From: CAZEAN01 sp964510225
Lineage (GTDB): Bacteria; Planctomycetota; Planctomycetia; Isosphaerales; Isosphaeraceae
Length of the DNA stretch: 51,259 bases
Reading direction: 5' to 3'
Assembly (NCBI GenBank): GCA_964510225.1
Contig: CAZEAN010000033.1
Span: 1 to 51,259 of the forward strand
Shown: in pieces, positions 17,466-26,312 of the stretch
How positions within the stretch are numbered: position 1 is the stretch's first letter
How the letters are laid out: each line of letters starts with the position of its first letter
Made by a program: the position numbers and the translations under genes
The notes under the pieces: generated by a model
The model's input: only the letters and a program-made list of their open reading frames with translations
The model's database searches: none
Told to the model about the DNA's origin: nothing

Positions 17466-17504
17466 AAGACCTGCCTCGGTTCTATGTTAATCGGGGCAGG
17501 TCTT
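17466..17504 (+). terminator. Strong hairpin after the candidate RNA
   Basis: Perfect 10 bp arms AAGACCTGCC / GGCAGGTCTT (17466-17475 with 17495-17504), extendable by two or three pairs, followed by ACGATTTTAC. It would end an RNA containing the preceding junction, and lies 102 bp before the start of the orphan gene. Confidence 0.65.
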
Positions 17505-17606
17505 ACGATTTTACTGGTCCTCCCAATTGTATTGCTAATAGTGTATTATTAGAGTACTGTTAGTAGTCTTTGATAAACTTGTTATAACTGCTATGGAGGT
17601 ATTTAA

Positions 17607-18167
17607 TTGTTTCTTAGATCCCTAAAGTTGTGCTGGCTCTACACCATTCCTTGCGGAATTATTTTTGGAATTTTTATTACATACTTAGCGGTTGTACTTC
17701 CGAGGGAGTCTGACAGGAATTTCGACGGGAAGGGATCTAGCCCAGTATTTGATCGATTGACTGCTAAAACGGTTCAAGAAATTCTCGTATCGCAGTCGGG
17801 GACTGCGTGGAGATTGCTTGACCTCAGGGCGTCAGGGGTCTCCAGGACTGAAGAAAACATCCATAACACTCAATTACGTACCCTATATTTCGTGGGATCT
17901 GTTGACGATCAAAGTCAATCTAGGTTTGTCAAAAACTTCGAAACAACGCTTTATATCATGCTTCGAGAGGCTAATGCGAACGTGACACATGATTCTCATG
18001 TGCAATTGCTTCCCAGTAATCTCTTGAGGAGGCAACGCTTCTTTAAGTATCAGGAACGCTTCTTTAAGTATCAGGTGGGTCTGCTGGAAAGTTACCAAGG
18101 GATTCTGAGAGTCATATCGCATGGCTCAGGTGATGAGCTTACCATCATCATTTTTATGATTGAGTAA
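17607..18167 (+). CDS. Hypothetical membrane-anchored protein, AT-rich orphan
   Basis: A 186-residue protein I do not recognise. One transmembrane segment near the N-terminus (residues about 8-32, CWLYTIPCGIIFGIFITYLAVV) is followed by a soluble, presumably external domain. The start is TTG at 17607 with a very good GGAGGT six bases upstream; no in-frame ATG competes. Codon use and base composition are distinctly more A/T-rich than in neighbouring genes, which suggests recent acquisition or relaxed selection. Residues encoded by 18034-18075 are an exact seven-codon tandem duplication (RFFKYQ repeated). It is preceded by a cluster of hairpins. Confidence 0.62.
   Translation: MFLRSLKLCWLYTIPCGIIFGIFITYLAVVLPRESDRNFDGKGSSPVFDRLTAKTVQEILVSQSGTAWRLLDLRASGVSRTEENIHNTQLRTLYFVGSVDDQSQSRFVKNFETTLYIMLREANANVTHDSHVQLLPSNLLRRQRFFKYQERFFKYQVGLLESYQGILRVISHGSGDELTIIIFMIE
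18034..18075 (+). repeat. Exact 21 bp tandem duplication, in frame
   Basis: The 21-mer beginning AACGCTTCTTTAAG occurs at 18034-18054 and again at 18055-18075 with no mismatch. It inserts seven codons in the orphan gene, preserving its frame. Confidence 0.97.
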
Positions 18168-18210
18168 TCGTTGTTTTCAGAGATAAGTGGATTGCCTTAG
18201 TAAAACTGCC

Positions 18211-18226
18211 TATGTTATTTAACATA
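18211..18226. promoter_or_regulatory. Palindrome upstream of citrate synthase
   Basis: Inverted repeat TATGTTA-TT-TAACATA (18211-18226), 167 bp before the citrate synthase start, in the A/T-rich spacer. It is shaped like a dimeric repressor site or part of a promoter. No regulator can be assigned. Confidence 0.3.
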
Positions 18227-18392
18227 CGCTACCAGTCTTGATCAGAAGTTTCGACTGTTAAACATCGTGTCTATTCGTCCTGCTTTTGACCAACAGCTCC
18301 GTGTGCTGTAGCCTTGGGCATGTGTTCATCGATCCAACAGCCCGACCGCGACCTTTTTGAGAGCGAGTTGGTCATCCTGGAGCTTCGCCGCC

Positions 18393-19547
18393 ATGAGCAG
18401 TAACCCGTCGGAAAACTACTTTCCTGGTCTTGAAGGCGTGATCTCGAACGAAACGGCGATCACGAATCTTGAGGGAACTACCGAGGGGCAGGGTGAACTC
18501 GCCTATCGCGGTTACACCATCGAAGACCTGGCCGGCCAGGTTACTTACGAAGAGGCCGCGTTCTTACTACTCTACGGTGAACTTCCGACATCGACTCAAC
18601 TGACAGACTTCAATCAACGACTCGCCGGATTTCGATCGATCCCAACGCCGTTGCTCGATCTCTTTAGCAAGCTCCCTAAAGATGTTCACCCAATGGATTC
18701 ACTCCGATCAGCGGTCAGTGTGCTCGCACACTTCGACCCTGATGTGAACGCCCCTGTCACAGATCATGATGCCAATGTTCGGAAATCTGAACGTATGATC
18801 GCTCAAATGGCGACCGCCGTCGCGGCTGCCTCCCGGATATCCAAGGGACTCGCGGCGGTCGATCCCGACCCCGCGTTGAGCCACGCGGCAAATTTCCTCT
18901 ACATGATTAACGGTAAAAAGCCTACTGATGCGCAGGTCGCTGCATTTGACCTCTCTTTGACTCTATACGCCGAACACGAACTGAATGCATCGACATTCGC
19001 GAGCCGTGTTACGGTATCCACCCTGGCAGACGTCTACTCTGGCATTGTTGCGGCGATTGGAACGCTCAAAGGCGAATTACACGGTGGTGCGAATGAACGG
19101 GCTTGGGAAGTCTTGCAGGCCGTAGGGACACCAGAAAACGCTGAGCCTTGGGTACGAGACGCCTTAGCACGTAAAGTCCGCATCATGGGATTTGGCCACC
19201 GAGTCTACAAAACGGGTGATCCTCGGGCAGTCATTCTGAAAGTTCACTGCCAGCGAGTCGCTTCGGAAACGGGTCAGGAGCGTTGGGAGTCGATCGCAGA
19301 CACGATCGAACAGATCGTTACCTCCGAGAAAGGACTTCCCCCAAACGTCGATTGGCCAAGTGCTCGGCTCTATCACTATCTCGGGCTTGAAGTACCGATT
19401 TATACGCCGATCTTTGCGATGGCCCGTGTCGCGGGTTGGGCGGCGCATTCAATCGAACAACTGGACAATAATCGCTTGATGAGACCGCGGGCGAAGTATG
19501 TCGGAGTCCCGCGACGGACCGTTGCACCGATCAGTGAACGGAACTAG
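18393..19547 (+). CDS. gltA: Citrate synthase
   Basis: Condenses oxaloacetate and acetyl-CoA at the entry to the TCA cycle. The 384-residue length matches the dimeric, archaeal/Gram-positive-like type rather than the longer hexameric form. Catalytic residues are in place: His in KGELHGGANE, His in MGFGHRVYKTGDPR, and Asp in NVDWPSARLYHYLG. The N-terminus EGVISNETAITNLEG and YRGYTIEDLA is also typical. I use the ATG at 18393, where homology begins; an upstream in-frame start at 18357 would add twelve unconserved residues. Monocistronic, followed by a terminator. Confidence 0.93.
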   Translation: MSSNPSENYFPGLEGVISNETAITNLEGTTEGQGELAYRGYTIEDLAGQVTYEEAAFLLLYGELPTSTQLTDFNQRLAGFRSIPTPLLDLFSKLPKDVHPMDSLRSAVSVLAHFDPDVNAPVTDHDANVRKSERMIAQMATAVAAASRISKGLAAVDPDPALSHAANFLYMINGKKPTDAQVAAFDLSLTLYAEHELNASTFASRVTVSTLADVYSGIVAAIGTLKGELHGGANERAWEVLQAVGTPENAEPWVRDALARKVRIMGFGHRVYKTGDPRAVILKVHCQRVASETGQERWESIADTIEQIVTSEKGLPPNVDWPSARLYHYLGLEVPIYTPIFAMARVAGWAAHSIEQLDNNRLMRPRAKYVGVPRRTVAPISERN

Positions 19548-19580
19548 ATTCGCCTCAAGTCTTGATGACCCTCGTCTCTG

Positions 19581-19635
19581 GTTGGTTAAGACATCTGTCG
19601 ATGTGCCTTGCTTGAAGAAGGATGTCTTGACCAGC
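19581..19635. repeat. 15 bp stem hairpin between convergent genes
   Basis: Arms 19581-19595 and 19621-19635 (GTTGGTTAAGACATC with GATGTCTTGACCAGC, two G-T pairs in one orientation) and a 25-base loop. It lies downstream of citrate synthase and before the dedicated terminator at 19650. Confidence 0.6.
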
Positions 19636-19649
19636 GTAAAAACTCGGGT

Positions 19650-19686
19650 AAGTGGTCATAGTGACGAACCACTTTCTTGTTTTTTC
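19650..19686 (+). terminator. Rho-independent terminator of citrate synthase
   Basis: Perfect 7 bp stem AAGTGGT / ACCACTT (19650-19656 with 19668-19674) followed by TCTTGTTTTTTC on the plus strand. It lies 100 bp beyond the citrate synthase stop. Confidence 0.85.
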
Positions 19687-19711
19687 AGCAGGTGATACTG
19701 GGCCTACTTAA

Positions 19712-21742
19712 CTATGCCTCGGCCCCCTTTTGAGGATTCGTTTGTGGAAGCCGTCCGAAGAATCGGCGTACCAGAGCTTCGGGTGGCTTTGGACTGATGA
19801 GGCTTCCGCCAATTCCAAGCCCAAATGATACGAATAGTCCCCAAACGAGCGGATGCAACCCAAACGGGTTGAATTGGGAGGATCGCCACACAATTCCGAA
19901 AGCGCGGAGTGGTCCCGAGACAAGGACAGGGGAAAAGAGGGCGACGATCGTTACAAAACCACTGACCATTGATAACCACGCACCAAGTTTAGTCATCCGT
20001 TTCCAATAGATCCCGAGGAAGATTACGCCAAGGAACGTCGCTGCGAATCCCCCCCCCGTGAGCACAATGAAGTCTTGCAAGAATCGGGGTGGGTTCAGCG
20101 CCATCAGCGTTACAAGGACGCCACTCAGAGCCGTGGTTCCATAGCTGAGGATCTTGATGGTGCGTTCGGAGACTCTGGGATTGATGTTGCGTTGATATAT
20201 GTCTCTCACAACTGCAGAGCTGATGAGGAGAAGAAAGGAGTCCACGGTCGACATCACCGCTGCAAAGGGTGCTGCAATCAAGATCCCTGCCAACCACCAC
20301 GGCGCTACGCGACTGGCAAGCATCGGCATAATCTCGTCCGATCCTGACCCAAGTTCCGCCGGGTGGATCAAATGCTGTGCTGAAGTGAATAAGAAAATGA
20401 TCGGGAGATAGATGCAGCCGAAGTAGACGGTCACCGTAAAGATCGCGGTCCGAAGGGTCTTATTGTCTTTGAATGCCATCAAGCGGACCATCGTCCCTGG
20501 CTGACCGGCCCCCGAAATTGCCCAGAGGAAGAAGAAAGAGATCGCCATCCCAAAGGGGTGGAACGGCGACCCTGCGGATTCTCCGTGCTGAACGGTCCCC
20601 GGACCGAAGACCAACTCGGACCCACGTCTTAAAACACTCGGCCCGTCTAGCGTGAGTGGTGTTGGGCCCATGCCAATCTCGCCTTCGCGATTGAGCCTCG
20701 GGATCACTACATCAACCCATCGCGTTGCCTCCGGCGTCTCATTAATGAGTTCGATTGTTTCTTGGACCGTCGTGACAACAACCGTGCTGTCCTCTTCGTC
20801 TACTTCGAGGCCGATCGTGATGATTGGGTGCTCCAAATCGGACTGATCGACCGTAATCGTCGGTCCCTCTTCCGAGGAGTCGAGTGCTCGGTGCTCAATC
20901 CGGATCTGAGAGGTTCCTCGACCCCGATACTCAATTGCGCTGTCTTCTTGGATGGTGCCCAAGACCAGCCGAGAGGGACGATTGTTGAGATCAGTCGTTG
21001 CCTTCGAGAGTCCTCCAACGGCTGCTAGAGTGAACGGGACGAGCAAGAGTACTCCAATCCCCATGACCACACCTTGCATCACATCGGTCCAAACGACTGC
21101 CCGAAATCCGCCATAGGCGGTGTAAATCACAACGGTCCCGGCAAAGAGTAGGAGCCCGAAGATGTAGCCAGTCGTATTTGGACCAGCAAGAGCCAAAATC
21201 GGTGCAAATAAATTGTTATCTTCGATCCAAGGTATGATCGTCGATGAATAGCCGGGTGTCCCTTGAAGGAGGACATTCAGGATGATTCCGCCAGCCTTAA
21301 ACTGCGCAACTAGATTTGTCAGTGTGAAAAAGACGATCACCGCGGAAGCAAAGAGTCCGAGCCCCGATGCCTGAAAGCGCTCTCGGATGACGTCGGGAAT
21401 CGTAATCGCCCCCGCACGTCGGGAGACTTGATTCAGTCGTTTCCCGAGCAGCCCCATCGTCACTGGCGGGACGATCATGTAGCTCCCGATCCAGAGTGCG
21501 ACGACCCAGCCATAGGAATAAACTAAGGAAGGGTATCCGGTGAAACTCCCACCGCTAGCGCTTGTGGCGGCAAAACTGAACGCCAAGGCCCAGACTCCCA
21601 GCCCCCGGCTCCCCAGAAAGTACTCAGAGAGAAATGACTTCTTGCGGAGGAGTCGATTCGAGAGGATCGCCAGGACGAAGACGCCGACCATGTAGAAGAG
21701 GAAGACCAGCGAGATCAAACTCCGCGATGATTCTTGGTTCAT
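19712..21742 (-). CDS. Sodium:solute symporter with large inserted soluble domain
   Basis: A 676-residue SSS-family (LeuT-fold) transporter. The usual twelve or so hydrophobic helices are clear, with family motifs such as YFLGSRGLGVWALAFSFAATSASGGSFTG at residues about 41-69 and YTAYGGFRAVVWTDVMQ. Between two helices, residues about 250-395 form a hydrophilic, acidic, beta-rich insert (for example TITVDQSDLEHP and STVVVTTVQETIEL) that ordinary members of about 480-550 residues lack. The start ATG at 21742 overlaps the TGA of the preceding small gene in an ATGA, so translation is coupled. Pairing with a DUF997 protein suggests the pantothenate/PanF-like branch, but substrate is not certain. 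Confidence 0.9.
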   Translation of the reverse strand: MNQESSRSLISLVFLFYMVGVFVLAILSNRLLRKKSFLSEYFLGSRGLGVWALAFSFAATSASGGSFTGYPSLVYSYGWVVALWIGSYMIVPPVTMGLLGKRLNQVSRRAGAITIPDVIRERFQASGLGLFASAVIVFFTLTNLVAQFKAGGIILNVLLQGTPGYSSTIIPWIEDNNLFAPILALAGPNTTGYIFGLLLFAGTVVIYTAYGGFRAVVWTDVMQGVVMGIGVLLLVPFTLAAVGGLSKATTDLNNRPSRLVLGTIQEDSAIEYRGRGTSQIRIEHRALDSSEEGPTITVDQSDLEHPIITIGLEVDEEDSTVVVTTVQETIELINETPEATRWVDVVIPRLNREGEIGMGPTPLTLDGPSVLRRGSELVFGPGTVQHGESAGSPFHPFGMAISFFFLWAISGAGQPGTMVRLMAFKDNKTLRTAIFTVTVYFGCIYLPIIFLFTSAQHLIHPAELGSGSDEIMPMLASRVAPWWLAGILIAAPFAAVMSTVDSFLLLISSAVVRDIYQRNINPRVSERTIKILSYGTTALSGVLVTLMALNPPRFLQDFIVLTGGGFAATFLGVIFLGIYWKRMTKLGAWLSMVSGFVTIVALFSPVLVSGPLRAFGIVWRSSQFNPFGLHPLVWGLFVSFGLGIGGSLISPKPPEALVRRFFGRLPQTNPQKGAEA

Positions 21743-22131
21743 GAGCCCGCCCACTCCCCGTCGATTGAGTCCGCCTCTGGTTCACTCGGAGCATTCGGAT
21801 CGTTCATCAGGACGAAGCTTAGCCAGGCGCTAAAGATCAAGCAGAGGCCCCAAGGCACAGCAATTCCCCAGAAAGCCCAATCGGGGATGCCGAGCTCAAA
21901 AGGCATCTCAAGCGACCTTGGGTCTCGATCGTATTGCTCCATCTCCGGGAGAAGACTGGAGATATCAGCGCTCTCCTGCTCATGACGGAGATATCCGTTG
22001 ATGTAGCAGTAAGAGACCGACCAGACGAGGCAACAGAACCAGGCGATTAGGATGACCACTGCATCCCGAAATGAGGCGCGATAGATCGGATCATCCTCGT
22101 ATTCGGCCTCGGCCGTTTCGACCGGCTGCAT
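21739..22131 (-). CDS. DUF997-like small membrane protein, symporter partner
   Basis: A 130-residue protein with two transmembrane helices: AVVILIAWFCCLVWSVSYCYING (about 24-46) and WAFWGIAVPWGLCLIFSAWLSFVL (about 85-108). The arrangement resembles YhdT/DUF997, encoded next to panF in Enterobacteria. It may be an accessory subunit of the symporter. The ATG at 22131 has GAGGAG eight bases upstream, and its stop overlaps the symporter start by four bases (ATGA). Divergent from moaE across 292 bp that hold both promoters. Confidence 0.8.
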   Translation of the reverse strand: MQPVETAEAEYEDDPIYRASFRDAVVILIAWFCCLVWSVSYCYINGYLRHEQESADISSLLPEMEQYDRDPRSLEMPFELGIPDWAFWGIAVPWGLCLIFSAWLSFVLMNDPNAPSEPEADSIDGEWAGS

Positions 22132-22423
22132 CGGCGGGGCTCCTCGACGTTGTTCGATCTGAAGTTTCTATCCGTAATCACCAACCTACTGCCGAGGAGA
22201 GTTCGGCTCGAGGCTTCACCGTTTTCTCACAGTCCTCGTGTCAACGCAATGCTTCGCTACTTCTTCCTTGGGATGATTCTCGGGTTCGACTCCGGTCAAT
22301 TGACCTCCGGGCCTCATTCGGTCATTCTCAAGTTAGTCGAAATCAGAGAAGCGGAGCGGAGATGATTTACCCCTCCACGAAGATGAGTTGAGTCGAATCT
22401 GGCGTCCGAGGTAGTTCGAGACG

Positions 22424-22855
22424 ATGATCACCATTAGTCCTGATCCGATTGACCAGAACGCCTTGACTGAGCAGGTTCGTTCACCGAGAGCGGGGGCCGT
22501 CTGTACGTTCCTCGGGACAACTCGGGAAATCACAGGAGATCGACGGACCGAGCGACTCGAGTATGAAGCCTACCCGGGAATGGCCGAAAAGAAGCTTGAG
22601 GAGCTTAGTGAGCAGAGCAAGGAACGTTGGGAGCTTATTGAGGTTAGTATCGCGCATCGTCTCGGCCAAGTTGACCCGGGAGAGATCAGTGTCGTTGTTG
22701 CCGTCAGTGCCCCACATCGTCGTGAAGCATTTGAAGCCTGCCAATGGCTGATGGACGAAATCAAACGGATCGTGCCGATTTGGAAGAAAGAAGAATGGGC
22801 TGATGGTAGTCACGAGTGGGTCCATCCTGGGCTCGCGAGGCCAAAAGGGCAGTGA
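22424..22855 (+). CDS. moaE: Molybdopterin synthase catalytic subunit
   Basis: MoaE, with MoaD, transfers sulfur to cyclic pyranopterin monophosphate to form molybdopterin. The 143-residue protein has the family hallmarks: GAVCTFLGTTRE, LEYEAYPGMAEKKL, IAHRLGQVDPGEISVVVAVSAPHR, EACQWLMDEIK and the catalytic lysine motif PIWKKEEW. The start ATG has only a weak ribosome binding site. moaA follows after 53 bp; moaD and moaC are not in the window. Confidence 0.94.
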   Translation: MITISPDPIDQNALTEQVRSPRAGAVCTFLGTTREITGDRRTERLEYEAYPGMAEKKLEELSEQSKERWELIEVSIAHRLGQVDPGEISVVVAVSAPHRREAFEACQWLMDEIKRIVPIWKKEEWADGSHEWVHPGLARPKGQ

Positions 22856-22908
22856 CCGATCTTTGGGCCGGAGAGTCTACAATCCAACGACCTTGATCGA
22901 GTCTTTCG

Positions 22909-23910
22909 ATGCAAACGAGAACGGACCAACTTGTCGACAGCTTCGACCGGATTCACAACAATCTGCGGATCAGCGTCACCGATCGCTGCAATATCCGCTG
23001 TACGTACTGCATGCCAGAGTCGGTCCAGTTCCTACCGAGGAAGGAACTGCTTACTTTTGAAGAGATCGAGCGTGTCGTCAGAGTCGCTGTAACTCTCGGG
23101 ATCAACAAGGTTCGCTTGACCGGCGGCGAACCGCTCGTGCGTCGGGACCTCGCTGTCCTTGTCGAAAAACTGGCAACAATCCCGGGAATTATTGATGTCG
23201 GATTAACATCGAATGGGATTCTGTTAGGTCCGGTCGCTGCGTCTCTCTATCGAGCTGGCCTCCGTCGAATCAACATCAGCTTGGACACGATGGACCCGGA
23301 GCGTTTCGAGAAACTCACGCGTCGGCCAGGATTTGAGAAAGTGATCGAGGGAATCCTCGCGTCCAAAGCGGCTGGATTCGAGCCGGTCAAGGTCAACGCA
23401 GTCGCCATCCGTGGTGAAACGGACGCGGATGTCATCCCACTTGCTCGATTTGCTCGTGAGAATCAGCTTGAACTACGATTCATCGAATATATGCCATTGG
23501 ATGCGGGTAACGCATGGGAACGGGGGAAGGTGCTCTTCGCTTCAGAAATATTGGAGATGCTCAGTACCGAGTTTGGACCTCTAACGACAGCACCGGATCA
23601 GGATCCTCGGGCGCCTGCACTCGATTATGACTACGAAGACGGTGGCGGCCGTGTTGGGCTCATCGCGTCGGTCAGTCGGCCCTTCTGTGCCTCGTGTAAT
23701 CGGCTCCGACTAACCGCTGACGGCAAACTCCGCAACTGCCTTTTCGCCATCGACGAGATCGATCTCAGGGAATTGATCCGGAACGGTCAGGGGGACAAGG
23801 CAATTGCCGAGGCGTTTCGTTCCAGCGTCGGTTCAAAATGGGAAGGCCATGAAATCAATACGGCGCGGTTTATCAAGCCTGAGCGCTTGATGCATTCCAT
23901 CGGCGGCTAG
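22909..23910 (+). CDS. moaA: GTP 3',8-cyclase
   Basis: MoaA is the radical-SAM enzyme that starts molybdenum cofactor synthesis from GTP. The 333-residue protein carries the SAM cluster cysteines Cys27, Cys31 and Cys34 (RCNIRCTYCMPE). The second 4Fe-4S site is PFCASCNRLRLT plus the later LRNCLF. The conserved C-terminal Gly-Gly, required with MoaC, is present as SIGG. GINKVRLTGGEPL is also typical. It is likely cotranscribed with moaE and ends at a bidirectional hairpin. Confidence 0.96.
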   Translation: MQTRTDQLVDSFDRIHNNLRISVTDRCNIRCTYCMPESVQFLPRKELLTFEEIERVVRVAVTLGINKVRLTGGEPLVRRDLAVLVEKLATIPGIIDVGLTSNGILLGPVAASLYRAGLRRINISLDTMDPERFEKLTRRPGFEKVIEGILASKAAGFEPVKVNAVAIRGETDADVIPLARFARENQLELRFIEYMPLDAGNAWERGKVLFASEILEMLSTEFGPLTTAPDQDPRAPALDYDYEDGGGRVGLIASVSRPFCASCNRLRLTADGKLRNCLFAIDEIDLRELIRNGQGDKAIAEAFRSSVGSKWEGHEINTARFIKPERLMHSIGG

Positions 23911-23924
23911 GATCTGAGGAGTCA

Positions 23925-23961
23925 AGCTGGGCTGGTTACGTCAGTCTGAACCAGTCCAGCT
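23925..23961. terminator. Bidirectional terminator between moaA and the PHM-like gene
   Basis: Thirteen-base stem (23925-23937 AGCTGGGCTGGTT with 23949-23961 AACCAGTCCAGCT, one G-T pair) and an 11-base loop, centred in the 89 bp between two convergent stops. Confidence 0.75.
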
Positions 23962-23999
23962 CGATGATCCAAGCAGGATTACGACTCAGCGAATGGGAC

Positions 24000-25946
24000 T
24001 TATTCCAACTCAGAATCTACAGTGACTTTGAATGCCGAAGGGTCGATGGTGGTCTCCAACGGGTAGGAAACGTCGATGTAACCGATCATCATTTCCTCCC
24101 ATGTCTGTTTACCCCAGCGAACTGTTGCTGTTGGATCGGGGTTGACCGGGTTACGGCTTGAGTTGTCATAGACTGCCCGGCAATCCAGTCTCTCTCCCTT
24201 TTGCAGCGAGACCGGCTCTTTAAGATAGTAGTAACTCTGCCATGCAAAGTCATAGGCCGGGACGTCGAGTAACGTTTCGGTAGTTCCGTCTGCGTAGGTC
24301 GTCGTGTACCGGAACGACTTTCCTCGGAGGTGCATGTGCGGCATGAGGGACAGGAGCTTCATGTCACGATGAACAATCTGGTGGGCGAATTCTTCGTGAT
24401 CGGATGTCTCGGGAGGAATCCGGATCCGGCCATTCGAGATCCCGATCGTTTGCGCCTGTCGTTGGATCGGTTCCTTACTGAAAACGAAGCCAACCTTCGA
24501 GCGGTCTTTGCGGACGGTTCCGATCGGTGTGTAATGGACTTCAAGCATGATGTCGGAGCCGGCGGGGATCTTCTTCGCTGTCCCCTCAGGATAGACTGTC
24601 GGCATCTCACCTGGAGCATAGGCACAGAGGTGACCGAACTCGATATCCGGTCGGTTTGAACCCGGCGGGATCAGATACGCGATGATATGGTGAACCACCT
24701 CGCGATCGCCCGGTCGGGCTTCGCCAGCTCTGAACCAAACATCATGGTCCAGGTTTAACGGAATCCGGAACCGTTGATAATCCTCGACACCTTCCGGACT
24801 CACGAGGTAATCTTCCGGCATTTCAATGACGAGGTCGGGTTCACCGACGATCCAACCTTCAGGATAGTTCGGCGGCGAGGGAAGATCTGCTGGGTCTCCT
24901 TCCGGAGCACCTTGCTCGATCCAAGCCAAGATTGTCGCTCGCTCCAAGGAGGTCAGGCTCCGATCGTTGGCAAATTCACCGAAGCGGGGGTCGGCATGCC
25001 AGGGAGGCATTCTTCGGAGATCCACAACTTCTTCGATACCGGTCGTCCGGCGCTCAACCTCCTCGAAGGTCGTCAAGCTGAACGGTCCAACCTCACCCGA
25101 TCGGTGGCACTGAGCGCACTTCTGCTGAATAATCGAGGCAACATCTGCGCTATAAGTTACTTTGCCGACTTCATCGATGAGTGCATCTTCATTGGGGGCG
25201 ACTTCTGCCCAAGCTTCTTCGATCGTTGCCGAAGGAGCACGGACCCGGTCAGCGGTCGCGATCAACGCATTAACGCGCTCTGGAAGATCAAGACGCATCA
25301 GCTTTTCCAAGTCGGATGTGGAGCCGGAAGCGGTTACGAGTACGCGTTCAATCGGGCAGCCGATCACGGAAGTTCCCGTTGTCTCAATCTCTGCTCCATC
25401 TTGGAGGCAGGTTATTGTCGTTTCTAAGTAGTTCTGCGTAGGTTCATCTTTGGCGAGTCCAAGCCCGTACTGGTCATCGATCGCGCCTCGATAGCAGAGC
25501 TTAAGATCAGCGTCGAGGACCAGTACCTCGCACGTCCGCTCCGCGAGTAATTGGTCGGCAACGGCGTTTCCTTCGTCTTTCAAGACGGGGAACTTAATGC
25601 CGAAGGATCCGACTTGATGAGCGATCTCGTCCGCACCTTGGCCCCGATTCGAGTTGATCGCGATGAAATTCACGCCACTAATACGAAAACGCTCGGCCAT
25701 GCGGACGATCCGAGGCATGTAGAGGTCGCCGACCGGGCAGTCGAGGCCCATAAAGATGATCACGGTCGCGAGGTCACCGCGGTGGTCATCGAGTGAAACG
25801 AGATCCCCCGTCGTGACCTCAGGAAGTGTGAAGTTAGCGATTCGTTCGCCAACGCCCCGACTCAAGGGACCGTCAGCAGACGCAACGCATAGACCGTTTG
25901 AGATGATCAGGGCGAACAGACTCAGTCCGAGTATGTTCCGGAACAC
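24000..25946 (-). CDS. Redoxin-cytochrome c-PHM-like copper monooxygenase fusion
   Basis: A 648-residue exported three-domain protein. After a hydrophobic leader (NILGLSLFALIISNG) comes a thioredoxin-fold redoxin domain, about residues 30-185, with a single cysteine in GLDCPVGD. A haem c site CAQCH (Cys277, Cys280, His281) with MPPWHAD follows. The C-terminal half, about 360-648, is a copper type II ascorbate-dependent monooxygenase (PHM-like) domain with VVHHIIAY, LEVHYTP and LMPHMHLRGKSF as candidate copper ligands. Electron supply from haem to copper is a reasonable inference. The start is GTG at 25946 with AAGGAGAA upstream; an open extension upstream lacks protein character. Confidence 0.88.
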   Translation of the reverse strand: MFRNILGLSLFALIISNGLCVASADGPLSRGVGERIANFTLPEVTTGDLVSLDDHRGDLATVIIFMGLDCPVGDLYMPRIVRMAERFRISGVNFIAINSNRGQGADEIAHQVGSFGIKFPVLKDEGNAVADQLLAERTCEVLVLDADLKLCYRGAIDDQYGLGLAKDEPTQNYLETTITCLQDGAEIETTGTSVIGCPIERVLVTASGSTSDLEKLMRLDLPERVNALIATADRVRAPSATIEEAWAEVAPNEDALIDEVGKVTYSADVASIIQQKCAQCHRSGEVGPFSLTTFEEVERRTTGIEEVVDLRRMPPWHADPRFGEFANDRSLTSLERATILAWIEQGAPEGDPADLPSPPNYPEGWIVGEPDLVIEMPEDYLVSPEGVEDYQRFRIPLNLDHDVWFRAGEARPGDREVVHHIIAYLIPPGSNRPDIEFGHLCAYAPGEMPTVYPEGTAKKIPAGSDIMLEVHYTPIGTVRKDRSKVGFVFSKEPIQRQAQTIGISNGRIRIPPETSDHEEFAHQIVHRDMKLLSLMPHMHLRGKSFRYTTTYADGTTETLLDVPAYDFAWQSYYYLKEPVSLQKGERLDCRAVYDNSSRNPVNPDPTATVRWGKQTWEEMMIGYIDVSYPLETTIDPSAFKVTVDSELE

Positions 25947-26312
25947 GTGATTCTCCTTCGTTGGGACAGGGCGTCGAAATACTTGAAACCGAACTGGAGA
26001 TGAAAGGTGAGCTGGTTCGAGAGTCAACTAATAAGTTACTTCTCAAGATCATACCTTCCGAGCCCACTTTTGTTTCGAGAGAAGGCCCGGGCGTGTTCTT
26101 AACGCTGCACGATCGACTTTTCTCCGTTGAAAGGAATAAAGATCGCGTCTTCTCTCTGTGAAGAGAGGTGAGTTTCGGACGATCGCACTACTGTTGACTA
26201 GCAAGGACTGATCGAGCGGGTTATTATAGTTGACAAGTGACACTTCGATCCACGTTGATAGCCCAACCGGGTCGAGTGTAAGTGGGATTGTGGCCGTCAG
26301 TCAGGGTTCGCC

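Noticed and set aside
17378..17504. Possible hammerhead ribozyme or known riboswitch
   Set aside because: The three-way junction lacks the hammerhead core (CUGAUGA, GAAA) and I see no TPP, purine, SAM or cobalamin signature bases.
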